Shown: positions 24,751-35,775 of the stretch, piece by piece
Position numbering within the stretch: the stretch's first letter is position 1
How the letters are laid out: each line of letters opens with the position of its first letter
From: Cladorhizidae sp. MBARI D1340-BT2
Taxonomy: Eukaryota; Porifera; Demospongiae; Poecilosclerida; Cladorhizidae
Length of the DNA stretch: 64,000 bases
Reading direction: 5' to 3'
Assembly (NCBI GenBank): GCA_028752905.1
Contig: JAQNBH010000004.1
Location: forward strand, 5,514,358-5,578,357
Translations under genes and position numbers: made by a program
Notes under the pieces: generated by a model
Seen by the model: only the letters and a program-made list of their open reading frames with translations
Told to the model about the DNA's origin: nothing
Databases searched by the model: none

Positions 24751-25156
24751 CTTGAGGGGACGGGTAGCCATGCTACGTCAAGAATGCAAACTTACTTCCT
24801 CCATTAGGAGTGCTCTAGTGCAAGCCTCAACTTCCTTATTAGCAGTGTTGGAATAACTGTCTTGATTGTATTGGCCGACCACCTCGGCTCCAGTGAAGTG
24901 TTGAGATGATGTTGCTGAGTTGACATTGCTGTTGCCGTGTATTTAGCTTCACTGCAGTGGTGTGTTGTGAATATAGACAGCTGTTCATGCATGCACACGT
25001 GTCCTACTGAGGCAGCAATCTCGAGAACAATATGACCGAATGACCTTCTTCAACCTCGTTCTCTTTCTCCCTCCCTGCCTCCCTCCCCCCCCGTCCTTTC
25101 TCTCCCTCCTACTTGATCTCCCACTCCCCCCTCTCCTCCCCCTCCTCCTCCATTAG
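24751..25156. other. Intron 3 tail ahead of exon d
   Basis: Single-copy sequence followed by a C/T-rich tract (25060-25150; CTCCCTCC, CTCCTCCCC) that provides the polypyrimidine region of exon d. No gene. Confidence 0.6.
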
Positions 25157-25363
25157 GGGAACATCCAATTTGAAGGGCTGGACGATGACTTGATGAAGGT
25201 CAAGACATCTGAACTCATCCCCATAATTGCAGACCTGCTGGCCACGCCCCCCAGTGTTCTGGAGAAGGCGCTGTGTTATCGAGTGGTCGGGAATAAGCAC
25301 GGCAGTGTGGACAAGATGCACACTGTGGAGCAAGCCGTGTACGGGAGGAACGCCTTCGCTAAG
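25157..25363 (+). CDS. MYO1D: Myosin exon d: region ahead of the DALAK motif
   Basis: Sixty-nine codons, phase 0, between CTCCATTAG and GTGGGT. It opens GNIQFEGLDDD, continuing the ILHLGN motif from exon c, and closes VYGRNAFAK. In the family this end reads D-A-L/F-A-K; here the aspartate codon is AAC, giving asparagine. The TEDS-rule residue of class I myosins lies about 16 residues before that position. Glycine occupies the exact spot here, with a serine one residue on (HGSVDK), so phosphorylation by a PAK/Ste20-type kinase is possible but not shown. Confidence 0.94.
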
Positions 25364-25923
25364 GTGGGTGTGGAGTGTAAGTAGGTGTGGTCTAGGATAG
25401 TATCACAGAGTACCGAACATCAGAGTAGGCAGGTGTGAGGCGGGGGATAGGGGAGGAGTTAGAGAAGACCCACCTACTCCCACAAGGGGGCGGAGAGAGG
25501 GGAGGAGTTAGAGAAGACCCACCTACTCCCGGGGAGAGGGGAGGAGTTAGAGAAGACTAACATGCACACATGTCCTCACAAATACTTCTGCTCGTAAAAT
25601 TACAAATTGATTGGATATTTGTTGACTCGGTACAATGAAAATATCAACAAGTTGTTGCTTGTTGTTGTTGCTTGTTGTTGTGTTGTTGCTTGCAGAATTA
25701 GTGGATTGATGGAGCTGCCTTACATGTTGCTTGTTGCTTCAGAATTAGTAGCTTGATGGAGCCTGACTATGTTGCTGTTGTTGCTTGAATAGATGGAGCT
25801 GACTACATGTTGCTTGTTGTTGCTTGAATAATTAGTTGCATGTTGTTGCTCCAGAATTAGTGGCTTGACAGAGCCTGACTACATGTTGCTTGTGGTTTTC
25901 CACTAATTAATTTCTGTCCTCAG
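25364..25923 (+). other. Intron 4 (560 bp)
   Basis: Contains a short repeat of AGGGGAGGAGTTAGAGAAGA at 25446-25560 and a loose TTGCTTGTTGTTGCTTG / AGAATTAGTGGCTTGATGGA repeat at 25640-25890. Ends TCCTCAG. No other element. Confidence 0.75.
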
Positions 25924-26063
25924 GCCATCTACGAGCGTCTGTTCTCATGGATAGTGAAGTGTATCAACAACCAGTTGGAAGTGAAGGTTGTCAAGGGAGA
26001 CAAGAGAGGCAGTGTCATTGGAGTACTAGACATCTATGGCTTTGAAATATTTGACAACAACAG
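25924..26063 (+). CDS. MYO1D: Myosin exon e: switch II
   Basis: Forty-six codons plus two bases, following TCCTCAG and ending before GTGAGT (phase 2). It encodes [11 protein letters not shown], a variable basic loop ([10 protein letters not shown]) and [22 protein letters not shown] contains switch II, which couples ATP hydrolysis to relay-helix movement. The split AG|C codon yields the serine of the NNSFEQ motif completed in exon f. Confidence 0.95.
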
Positions 26064-26451
26064 GTGAGTGATATGTAAGCTGATAGATGGTGGTGTAACA
26101 GTGAGGTTTTAATATTGACGATACTTTACCAGTCTCTGAAGTCTCTAAATGGGAGGTTTTAATATTGACGATACTTTACCGGTCTATGAAGTCTCTTGCC
26201 ATTGATGGCTGAGAACTATTATAGCTATTAAGATGATCAAAGGTTTGAAAGATGTTGCATTTAATTTAAGCTACTGTAATTCTTTGATTAGACCACATGA
26301 ATTAGACAAAGCCCCCAGTTAGACCACGCCCTCAATTAGACTACACCCTAAGTTAGACCTCATAGTATTTACTATCTCGAGTAACAGGACCCGTCCTTGG
26401 TTAGAATGCACACACACACATATAATTGCATTGCATTGCACATGCTCTTAA
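26064..26451 (+). other. Start of intron 5
   Basis: Contains two copies of the dispersed motif GACGATACTTTACC (26117-26130 and 26167-26180), inside a 50-bp direct repeat, and a short diverged TTAGACCACGCCC-type repeat at 26286-26365. Ends in the TTAA that flanks the next element. Confidence 0.65.
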
Positions 26452-29400
26452 GGGGGAAGAAGGCTGCGTATCGCGTAGTCTCATATAAAGTACTATATCT
26501 TTGCTCGCATTATACATTATATATCAAATTATAGCTTGCAGTCTGTGCTTTCTAATGGTAATTCTCTTTACTTTTTCCCTAGCTCATTATAGGCTCTTCC
26601 AGTGCGGACCGTAAGCGGTTAAGTAAACCACGTTGCAGTAACGACCTTTGCGAGGCTCTTATTCGGGCTATTGGTCGATTATAACGAGTACTACAAACTG
26701 CACGTCTTGAAATTTTGAAAAAAAGTGTTTTTTTTGCATTTTTTAAACACAGCTTTATGACATCAAGCTTTATGACATCACGTTACATTTTCATCTATAG
26801 GTACAAAAACTCTCAGGCAAGTTGTAGAATATAAAATTTGCTTTCAAATTATATAATTTTTTTTATGAAAGGATAAAAAATGTTAAAGTTATTATTTGAA
26901 CGGTTTTTGAAAAATCACTTCCAAGATATCGAGCCTTGAAGTCCAAGCAGTTTGTAATCACATCCCAGCTGCCAGAAACACCCCCTGCTTCACCAGAATA
27001 CATCCCCTCATTACTAGAATTGTGTGTGTACAAACAAAATGTTGAAAGCAACCAATTGACTTTCACAGTCCTTTATTTTTCAACAACAGCAGTATCCTAC
27101 ATCCTAACTACAACCTGAAAACCAACAATATATATATATATATATATATACACATAAATTAAAGACGCATCAGGTCTGAAACGCGTCACCATTTGCAGGG
27201 CTCCCATGCCCAGGTCCATCCATCGTCACCCTCCACACATGTCTTCCGACACCCTCCAGTAATCCCTGAAAAACAATAGAAAGAAAAATACACATAAACA
27301 AAAGTCATCCTCCAGTAATTCCTAAGCTTGACAAAAATACACATAAACAAAAGTATCTTCCAGTCATCCCTGCAAGCTTGACAATAGAAAGCAAAATACA
27401 CATAAACGAAATAAAAATGTTACAGGTCCCCCATGCCAGGACCATACGATACTCAGCCCTCCATTGAAACGTCTGCTGCCTCCTGCCAGGTCTTCAGCAT
27501 CATCGTTGCCGTCCTTCTCCGCCTCGCTTCTTCAGTAGCCTTCCTCTCCCGCTGGTCCTCCCTAGACTCATCAGAACACTCAAAAGACATGTTAGCTCGC
27601 ATACTAGATATACCTAGTTTACTTACCAAAGCCAATCTTCCTCCCAACATTGAAGCTCACCACACCTAAATCGACGGCAAGCCTGACACTTGTTGCACTC
27701 ATATGTTCTGTCTTACCCGCTCTACTCCACACAACAGAATTAAAACTCTCATTTTGGTTCTGTGTATAACTACCTAAACACTTGCACAAAAGATCCTCGG
27801 ACATTAATTTATCAAAAACCTCCTTAACGTACCTAGCCTTGTCCGGAGGAATCATAGGCCTATGGGTACTGGTGGTTACCTCACCTTTAGCACAAGCTTG
27901 ATTAAACTTACACCAACTCAAACCTGTAAGACAATACTCGTGTTGGGGATGTTCCGTAGTTGACTGAGAGTGATAAAAAATCGCTTTCACATCGCGAATC
28001 ATTCCCTCTATGTAGGTTGTCCTTATTATTTCTAATTGCTCCCCTATAGTAGGTTTGCATTTTAACTATAGACACACGACTAACCCCCCTAGCACCACCC
28101 AAAGTTACACGCTTGCCATTGTCATCAACACTGCCTTTTTTAATGCATGTCTCAAAATGCTTTAAAAAGCGCTTGCTAACATTATTTATACACTCTACCT
28201 TCTCTATTTCAACACTAGGACCCGACTTCCAACAGCCGTTTATGTGCATTTGTATACCCATCACTAATTAATGTATGTGTACCTAAGCTTCAGTCTCTCC
28301 ACTGAACGCTCAAAAAGTTTGTGTTCCTACAACTTCCATAGAACCCGAAGAGCCTTCAAAATTGGCTTCACAATTTACCTTGTGACCCTCAAACCATTCT
28401 TTGTGTAACTTGCTTCTGTTTCATCTTCAGGTCTTCGCGCACAAGCTTGACAGAACTTAGACATAAGATAATAATCTAAAACTTCTCCAGTGTCCCAAGA
28501 CATCACCGCAACCAAGCCATAATTTGATTTGTGGCCCAGTCTATGCCACGTGCTGTCAACAGTAACACTAACATCAATGATGTCTTCATGCATAACCCCA
28601 TAAAAATCATGTAACCTATGAGCGGCATCCAACATAATACTCTCTGTTACTGCATTTGTGTCATCCCCTATTGACCTAGTATATTTTAAAAAAACAAGTG
28701 GAACTAAGAGGGGGCAACATATCAATGACTGCAGTTATGTCTTCGAGACCAGAATGACTAATTCCAGCAATGCAAGCACCCAGTACTGACTGGATGTTCA
28801 AAGAATGAGCTTCTACAGATACAGGGTTTGAGATGTCTTGAGTGTTACCACAATTTGAACAAAAAGTAAAAATATGAGACACCATGCCTGCCCTACGGGC
28901 TTCAGTTGCAAGGGAGCTACATTGAATACACTTATTACACCTTTCTATGACCTCTCTAAGCTTATCTAAGTTTATTAAACGATTACCCTTACCCAGTTCT
29001 CCAACACCACCCGAGTCCAAAGAGGTAGAGCCAGTAGATCCAGTAGCAACACCCACAGAAGCAGCTGAACGATCCATGAGAGCCAACTTCTTCCTGGTCA
29101 TAGTCACCACTGGAACTGGAACTGGCCTCTCTTCAGACATTTGCAATTGATTGCAAGGTAAGTGAAGGTTCACAGAAGGCGCTACCCCACCTACAGGATC
29201 CAAGAGACTCACTAACAAAGGAAGGAAACAGCAAGTAACTTTTTAGTACGGAGATAAACATTAAAACTTGCCTGGCGCGGCTACTGTAACATGCTCAACA
29301 ACAGCCGCCTGTAGGGCTTTCTTCTTCTTGTCGTCACTCTTCTTGAATCCTTGGCCTTTCTGTTTAAAATGCTTCTCTTTTCTCTTCCCCATAACTCAAC

Positions 29401-29799
29401 AGTGTGATACTTTCAAGTAATTCTGGTGAACTGACTAAAAAACACGTGATCTAAAAAATGCCTTAGCGGTTGCGCATTACCCCCCCCCCCCGCCTGGCCA
29501 ATTCATTGCGCAAACGACTGGTAAGAGTCTCCGTGAAATTGGCAACATTTTGATATATAAAAACTGTATTTCGGGTAGGCGATCATCGCCGACCGCCCGA
29601 TTGTAGCCAGGTGAACTGGGAGAGAACCTCTTTCGAATGTGAAGTGAAATGAAATGATAATGCAGTGTATAAAAAGGGCTATATCTTCTGATGCAAGTAT
29701 TCACTTGCTCTGGAACTTGAAACTCAAACTCCAGACAGATTATGAACACTTTTGGGGCCCCCAATAAAAAATATATGTGTTTTCAGCCCTCTTCCCCCC
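26452..29799 (-). mobile_element. Kolobok/Mutator-like DNA transposon with TTAA target duplication
   Basis: TTAA stands on both sides (26448-26451, 29800-29803). Terminal inverted repeats are GGGGGAAGAAGGCTG at the left and GGGGGGAAGAGGGCTG at the right (opposite strand). In between, the - strand carries a broken transposase (27453-29392) of the Mutator-like transposase domain type. TTAA duplication is a Kolobok and piggyBac property, and the protein is not piggyBac; hence the call. About 3.35 kb, seemingly full length. Remaining interior: an AT repeat at 27129-27150 and a small CACATAAACAAAAGTC repeat at 27287-27410. Confidence 0.8.
27453..29392 (-). pseudogene. Transposase with Mutator-like domain, broken by frameshifts
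   Basis: A start codon at 29392 opens MGKRKEKHFKQKGQGFKK, a basic N-terminus. A likely 60-bp intron (29212-29271, donor GCAAGT, acceptor GTTAG) joins it in frame to VSLLDPVGGVAPS. Then come a CxxC pair region (CNKCIQCSS, FCSNCGN), DVSVTVDSTWHRLGHKS (about 28525-28575), a glycine/serine block GSSGSMEVV near 28330, the EIEKVECINNVSKRF segment and NESFNSVVWSRAGK (about 27715-27755). These are recognisable segments of the Mutator-like transposase family. The frame changes near 28690 (an A run), 28395, 28310, 28270, between 27908 and 28002, and near 27625, so the gene is dead. Whether any change is an intron is uncertain, but most spacings are too short. Confidence 0.78.
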
Positions 29800-29803
29800 T
29801 TAA

Positions 29804-29976
29804 GTGAACATGAGTACAGTATTATGAGTACAGTATTATGAGTCGTAAATGTGTAGTGTGAATCTATCTGTGAGCAGAGTGGCCCCGAAGACCACACCCA
29901 CTCATGTTTTGGCTGGAAGCAGCCAGTACAGTACAGCACCTGCTATCACAGATGAGAGACTGCCAACTTATACAAT
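29804..29976. other. Short unique stretch
   Basis: Separates the transposon from the 59-bp minisatellite; nothing recognised. Confidence 0.5.
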
Positions 29977-31990
29977 GAAGGCATTGGGAGGCTGCCTTCG
30001 TGTTGGACGAAGGTTCCCTGGAAGTAGCAGACAGTGAAGACATTGAGAGGCTGCCTTCGTGTTGCACGAAGCTTCCCTGGAAGTAGCAGACAATGAAGGC
30101 ATTGAGAGGCTGCCTTCGTGTTGGACGAAGCTTCTCTGGAGGTAGCAGACAATGAAGGCATTGAGAGGCTGCCTTCGTGTTGGACGAAGCTTCCCTGGAA
30201 GTAACAGACAATGAAGACATTGAGAGGCTGCCTTCGTGTTGGACGAAGCTTCCCTGGAAGTAGCAGACAGTGAAGGCATTGAGAGGCTGCCTTCGTGTTG
30301 GACGAAGCTTCCCTGGAAGTAGCAGACAATGAAGGCATTGAGAGGCTGCCTTCGTGTTGGACAAAGCTTCTCTGGAGGTAGCAGACAATGAAGGCATTGA
30401 GAGGCTGCCTTCGTGTTGGACGAAGCTTCCCAGACAATGAAGGCATTGAGAGGCTTCCTTCGTGTTGGACAAAGCTTCCCTGGAAGTAGCAGACAATGAA
30501 GACATTGAGAGGCTGCCTTCGTGTTGGACGAAGCTTCCCTGGAAGTAGCAGACAGTGAAGACATTGAGAGGCTGCCTTCGTGTTGGACGAAGCTTCCCTG
30601 GAAGTAACAGACAATGAAGGCATTGAGAGGCTGCCTTCGTGTTGGACGAAGCTTCCCTGGAAGTAGCAGACAGTGAAGACATTGAGAGGCTGTCTTCGTG
30701 TTGGACGAAGCTTCTCTGGAGGTAGCAGACAATGAAGGCATTGAGAGGCTGCCTTCGTGTTGGACGAAGCTTCCCAGACAATGAAGGCATTGAGAGGCTT
30801 CCTTCGTGTTGGACAAAGCTTCCCTGGAAGTAGCAGACAATGAAGACATTGAGAGGCTGCCTTCGTGTTGGACGAAGCTTCCCTGGAAGTAGCAGACAAT
30901 GAAGGCATTGAGAGGCTGCCTTCGTGTTGGACGAAGCTTCCCTGGAAGTAGCAGACAATGAAGGCATTGAGAGGCTGCCTTCGTGTTGGACGAAGCTTCC
31001 CTGGAAGTAGCAGACAATGAAGGCATTGAGAGGCTGCCTTCGTGTTGGACGAAGCTTCCCTGGAAGTAGCAGACAATGAAGGCATTGAGAGGCTGCCTTC
31101 GTGTTGGACGAAGCTTCCCTGGAAGTAGCAGACAATGAAGGCATTGAGAGGCTGCCTTCGTGTTGGACGAAGCTTCCCTGGAAGTAGCAGACAATGAAGG
31201 CATTGAGAGGCTGCCTTCGTGTTGGACGAAGCTTCCCTGGAAGTAGCAGACAATGAAGGCATTGAGAGGCTGCCTTCGTGTTGGACGAAGCTTCTCTGGA
31301 GGTAGCAGACAATGAAGGCATTGAGAGGCTGCCTTCGTGTTGGACGAAGCTTCCCAGACAATGAAGGCATTGAGAGGCTTCCTTCGTGTTGGACAAAGCT
31401 TCCCTGGAAGTAGCAGACAATGAAGGCATTGAGAGGCTGCCTTCGTGTTGGACGAAGCTTCCCTGGAAGTAGCAGACAGTGAAGACATTGAGAGGCTGCC
31501 TTCGTGTTGGACGAAGCTTCCCTGGAAGTAGCAGACAATGAAGGCATTGAGAGGCTGCCTTCGTGTTGGACGAAGCTTCCCTGGAAGTAGCAGACAATGA
31601 AGGCATTGAGAGGCTGCCTTCGTGTTGGACGAAGCTTCCCTGGAGGTAGCAGACAATGAAGGCATTGAGAGGCTGCCTTCGTGTTGGACGAAGCTTCCCT
31701 GGAAGTAGCAGACAATGAAGGCATTGAGAGGCTGCCTTCGTGTTGGACGAAGCTTCCCTGGAAGTAGCAGACAATGAAGGCATTGAGAGGCTGCCTTCGT
31801 GTTGGACGAAGCTTTGCTGGAAGTAGCAGACAATGAAGACATTGAGAGGCTGTCTTCGTGTTGGACGAAGCTTCCCTGGAAGTAGCAGACAATGAAGGCA
31901 TTGAGAGGCTGCCTTCGTATTGGACAAAGCTTCCCTGGAAGTAGCAGACAGTGAAGGCATTGAGAGGTGGCCTTCTTGTTAGGTGAAGCT
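29977..31990 (+). repeat. 59-bp minisatellite (about 34 copies)
   Basis: The unit is GAAGGCATTGAGAGGCTGCC, TTCGTGTTGGACGAAGCTTC, CCTGGAAGTAGCAGACAAT. A shortened unit (CGAAGCTTCCCAGACAATG) recurs at 30421, 30765 and 31345, showing duplicated superblocks. All three - strand frames are open for about 700 codons, which follows from a stop-free 59-bp unit. The unit contains 15 bases identical to myosin exon g. Confidence 0.97.
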
Positions 31991-32173
31991 TCCCAATAGC
32001 ACACCCATGAATAGCCAGGCAGCTCATTCATAAAATTAACAGAACATTTTGCGATGAAATTAACAGAACAGAACACTCCCATTTTAATTGGTACGTAGAA
32101 ATATTTCATGTGGTGACAAAATAATGCAGGTGTAGACCCTTTACCAGATAAAGATCATTACACTTTAATTTAA
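31991..32173. other. Short unique stretch
   Basis: Contains one copy of the dispersed GACCCTTTACC motif (32135-32145) and ends in the TTAA of the next element. Confidence 0.6.
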
Positions 32174-32181
32174 CCCTTAAA

Positions 32182-32296
32182 GGACGAGCGTCACGAATCC
32201 GTGACACAATTAATTAAGTCGTGAGGACGAGCGTCAGGGATTCGTGACATTTAAATTAACAGTCACGGGGACGAGCGTCACGAATTCGTGACCTTG
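32182..32296 (+). promoter_or_regulatory. Three subterminal palindromes of the piggyBac-like element
   Basis: GGACGAGCGTCACGAATTCG-type units occur three times, 43-44 bp apart. Each contains a 16-bp palindrome: 32190-32205, 32233-32248 and 32277-32292. The third, GTCACGAATTCGTGAC, is perfect. GGACGAGCGT is also part of the terminal repeat, so transposase-binding sites are the likely role (inference). Confidence 0.65.
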
Positions 32297-32472
32297 AACG
32301 CTACCGCTAGTTCTTTAATTAGCTCTATGTTAACAGCAGCTGCAGTGTTATCATCGGTGTACAAGAACCACTTAAGGTTGTAGTTGAACATGACCACAAC
32401 TGAGCCGCACTGGGGCCATGATCCAGCTGTAAGCAAACAAACTAGTTGTTGCTTTTTCCTGCTTTAGTAAAA

Positions 32473-32650
32473 ATGGCCAGAAAATTCTATTCAAGTGAGG
32501 AGTGTATACCAATGATGTCAGATGTAAACTGATCAAGTATAGAGTGTGAATGAGTATACTAGTGAAACTGGTAGTGACAGCTATGAGGAAAATAGTGTGG
32601 GTAATGAAGAACACTTGGGTGGGGCTGCTTTGATAGGGGGTCGAGCCAGT
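32473..32650 (+). pseudogene. Remnant of piggyBac-like transposase N-terminus
   Basis: ATG at 32473 opens MARKFYSSEECIPMMSD, then a stop. After a shift of frame an acidic serine-rich stretch follows (ETGSDSYEENSVGNEEH). Such an acidic N-terminus after a short basic start is usual in piggyBac-type transposases, and a similar opening is found at 62850. Weak evidence on its own; it gains from the position just inside the left end. Confidence 0.5.
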
Positions 32651-33269
32651 AGTGCTTGTCAGGAGTAGTGCTTGTCAGGGTAGAATGGAAAGTAGTGATA
32701 TGCAAGCAGGAAGCAGTAATATAGGAGTGGATAGCAGTAGCTTGGGAGTGCAATGCTGTAGCAGGGGCAGTAGTGTGGATCTCGGAAGTAGAAGGGGTGG
32801 AATAGCGACGAAGAGGGAGAGTAGCCACAGTCACATTGCAGCAGTTTACCTGGACAGAGGATGGAACAAGTAATTTCTTGTTCAGAATTATTTTGTTAGA
32901 ATAACATACAGTCCAACCATTATTATAGATGACATAGCTCACACTCCAGCACCCTTTACTGTGGTGTCTGGAAGTAATCTATCAATGGCACCCAGGGTAC
33001 CCAAGGATTTCTTATCTCTTTATTTTTTTACTGACCAACTATTGCAGTTTTGGAAGACAAACCAATGAATATACTGGTTAAAAATCCAAGCAATGAATGT
33101 ATGTCAAATTAGTTGGTGTAAGGTGGTGTAAGGCAATATATCTACAATTATATATTTATAAATATATATATAAATACATACATATAATTTTATAAGAGCA
33201 TGATGCACTAAGATCAACCTCCATGGCAAACCTCACAAGTGTGGAGTGCCTTCAACGACTGCATCACTT

Positions 33270-33428
33270 TCGGAGGAAGGCAACGAAAAGAAGAGGTTGT
33301 ATTGATCATAGCAGAAAAAATGAGGGTGGTGTTGTCTTTTGTATGAGTGTAGCACCTGTCACAACCATCCTGCAATGTGGCCTACAGATCGCTTCAAAGC
33401 TTATTACAAACACAAAACAAAAAAATTA
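33270..33428 (+). pseudogene. Remnant of piggyBac-like C-terminal cysteine-rich domain
   Basis: After a basic stretch (RRKATKRRG) and one frame change, the sequence reads YECSTCHNHPAMWPTDRFKA then YYKHKTK. piggyBac transposases end in a zinc-binding domain with a YxCxxC...P...CF...Y pattern. Here the first cysteine pair is kept; the later cysteine before F is replaced (DRF). So this is a decayed end of the protein. Confidence 0.6.
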
Positions 33429-33630
33429 ATCATCAATAAGTACAGTATATATATATATAATATGTCAGGGAAATCAACAGGACAACTCCCTGACTCAAGA
33501 ACCCACCATAACCACAGCAACCACAACCCACAGCTAATTTACATTACACCACCACAACCACACAACATCTAGTACTGTCCCTACAGCAATATGATTGGCT
33601 AGGCATATCAGGTGACTGTTAGAAAATAAC

Positions 33631-33814
33631 AGTCGGGGTTTCATTTAGGGGAGGGAGGCGGCTGCCACCCCTTGGAACCTTTTTGCACTTGGAAATTGTA
33701 TTATTAAAATTCTTATTGATAAGTGCTTGACATCATGCCCCCCTTAATATCCAGATTCCTCCAGTTGCCCCCCCCCCCCCTTGGACAATTTATAAAATTA
33801 AATCCTGCCTGTTA
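33631..33814. mobile_element. MITE-like element nested in the piggyBac-like relic
   Basis: Starts CAGTCGGGGTTTCATTTAGG and ends, on the other strand, CAGGCAGGATTTAATTTTAT. The outline (GGGG-TTTCATTTAGGGG ... CCCCCCTTGGACAA) parallels the element at 18713-18903 (TGTATTTAGGGG ... CCCCCTTGGCAAAA). No clear target duplication. Confidence 0.55.
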
Positions 33815-34588
33815 TATGTCTTGTAAGGCACCAGAGTACCACTCTGGGAGTTTTTATTTGTAAGTCCACACAGGGATCCACTATATCAAGGTGTATGCTT
33901 ACTTCCCTGACAGAGACAAAGATAGAGAGAGTCAACCCAAGGGATGACGCTGGAGTAAGGTCCTAAGTAGAGAGGGCTGAGACTTGGCTCACGGAGATCA
34001 GTGGTCTAGGTAGGGTGATTGGTGGAGTACCTAATCTCTGGAGCACCTAGGCGTCACGGGGTATTTACCTAGAGGTAGCTAACCGCTCTGGCTACAGCAG
34101 TACCATTTTCTTATTGAGGAAGAAAGATTTAGGCAAGGGTGAAATTTCCCCGACAATATACATACATCATTATTGCATCATTTTACATATTAGGTCTGTA
34201 TTACATTCATAATCTGCTGTTACTACCTTAGTAATGATGCCCTATCTTAGTAAGGACTCCAAAGTTAGACAGCTACACACATCAGGATGTAACTTGCTGG
34301 TTTATAGCCAAGAGTCCTGAAGTTCCAAACTGTCAGCTGCCAAATCCTTATTGAGGAAAACAAAATCAATTCATATCTCATGACATGGTTGGCTAAAATT
34401 GGCTCTCTTTAGCTACAACCTAATGACTAGTAAAAGCTCAGAAGCTACTTACTCGAGCTTCTTGAATGACAGCATCTATTCCTGTTCTGTGAGATAGAGA
34501 AGTCAACCCCTAGGACTAAATATGTCAGAGTACAACTCAGCTATATCCATAACTCACCTCAAGTGACCGGCCACTCAATCGCCTACGA

Positions 34589-35284
34589 AGTCGCGATGTT
34601 CTTCACAGAAGATTTTCATGTCGGCTAAAAAGATAAGGTGTGAAAAAAATTAAAAAAAATTTATGGGTTGGGTCAACCCCCTTGTTATTATTCAGTAAAG
34701 GCCATCTACTAGCTATATACTTACCAGATGTATCCTAGCAGTGTACAGATGCCCTACTAGCAAACAAAGTTTAGAAACTAAGCAAAGAAGTACGCAAAAA
34801 AACTAACTTGATAGGACCAAGCGGTAGACGCTATAAGCGCTCTATTCAAAGGATCGCGAAAGCTACTTTTTGTCAGAGGTTGGACAAGGTTCGAGGTATT
34901 CCTGTAACGATGGAGAGCACCGTGGGGCACCGAGAAAGTCGCGATGTTCTTCACAGAAGATTTCATGTCGGCTAAAAAGATAACGTTGTGAAAATTTTTT
35001 TAAAATATTTATGGGTTGGGTCAACCCGCTTGTTATAATTCAGTAAAGGCCATCTACTAGCTATATACTTACCAGAGGAATCCTAGCATTGTACAGATGC
35101 CCTACTAGCAAACAAAGTTTAGAAACTAAGCAAAGAAGTACGCAAAAACGCTAACTTGATGGGACGAAGCGGTAGACTCTATAAGCGCTCCATTCAAAGG
35201 ATCGAGAAAGCTACTTTTTGTCAGAGGTTGGACAAGGTTCGAGGTATTTCTGTAACGACGGAGAGCGCCTTGGGGCACCGAGAA
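34589..35284 (+). repeat. 348-bp tandem duplication
   Basis: AGTCGCGATGTTCTTCACAG begins at 34589 and again at 34937. The two copies differ by scattered substitutions and end in GGGGCACCGAGAA. Both lie inside the piggyBac-like relic. No coding recognised. Confidence 0.9.
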
Positions 35285-35426
35285 CTACCTTCGCTGGCAT
35301 GAGCAAATTGCCTGTAGGTTTTAAAAAAATTTAAAAAAGTGCCGTCCTGGTGACTGAAATTATGCGTACGTGACGTCGTCTTGGTAAGCAATATTCAATT
35401 ATTCACGTTCGTCCGGTAAGGGTTAA

Positions 35427-35464
35427 AAAAAATTAAAAATTTTTTTTTTTTTTACTGCTAACTC

Positions 35465-35498
<34 letters not shown>

Positions 35499-35712
35499 AC
35501 CACCACCACCACACACCACCACCACCACACACACACCTGCCACCATTTATTTGGTTTTTAGTGTACTACAAAAAATGGCACTCCACCAAGTGACCATAGG
35601 TGAACTAACAGGCGCTCTATCTAGCTCCTTACAGCTATAAACTCTCTTTGGCCAGTTTGGCTCCCAAAACACTTCCGGTGCGCCTTGGACCCCTTGCTAG
35701 ACAGCCAACTAA

Positions 35713-35775
<63 letters not shown>

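Larger units (their letters stand above)
32174..35422 (+). mobile_element. piggyBac-like transposon relic
   Basis: Flanked by TTAA (32170-32173 and 35423-35426). The left end CCCTTAAAGGACGAGCGTCA and the right end on the opposite strand, CCCTTACCGGACGAACGTGA, match at 16 of 20 positions. The CCC terminus and TTAA site are piggyBac properties. Traces of the transposase remain at both ends (see next two entries) but the catalytic core is gone. Nested inside are a MITE-like element (about 33631-33814) and a 348-bp tandem duplication (34589-35284). Confidence 0.8.

Noticed and set aside
29864..32109. Three overlapping - strand open frames of about 700 codons
   Set aside because: They come from a 59-bp repeat without stops; since 59 is not a multiple of three, all three frames read the same peptide cycle.
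35466..35498. 33-base C run next to the piggyBac-like right end as part of the element
   Set aside because: It lies outside the TTAA; homopolymer runs also occur elsewhere and may be of inaccurate length.
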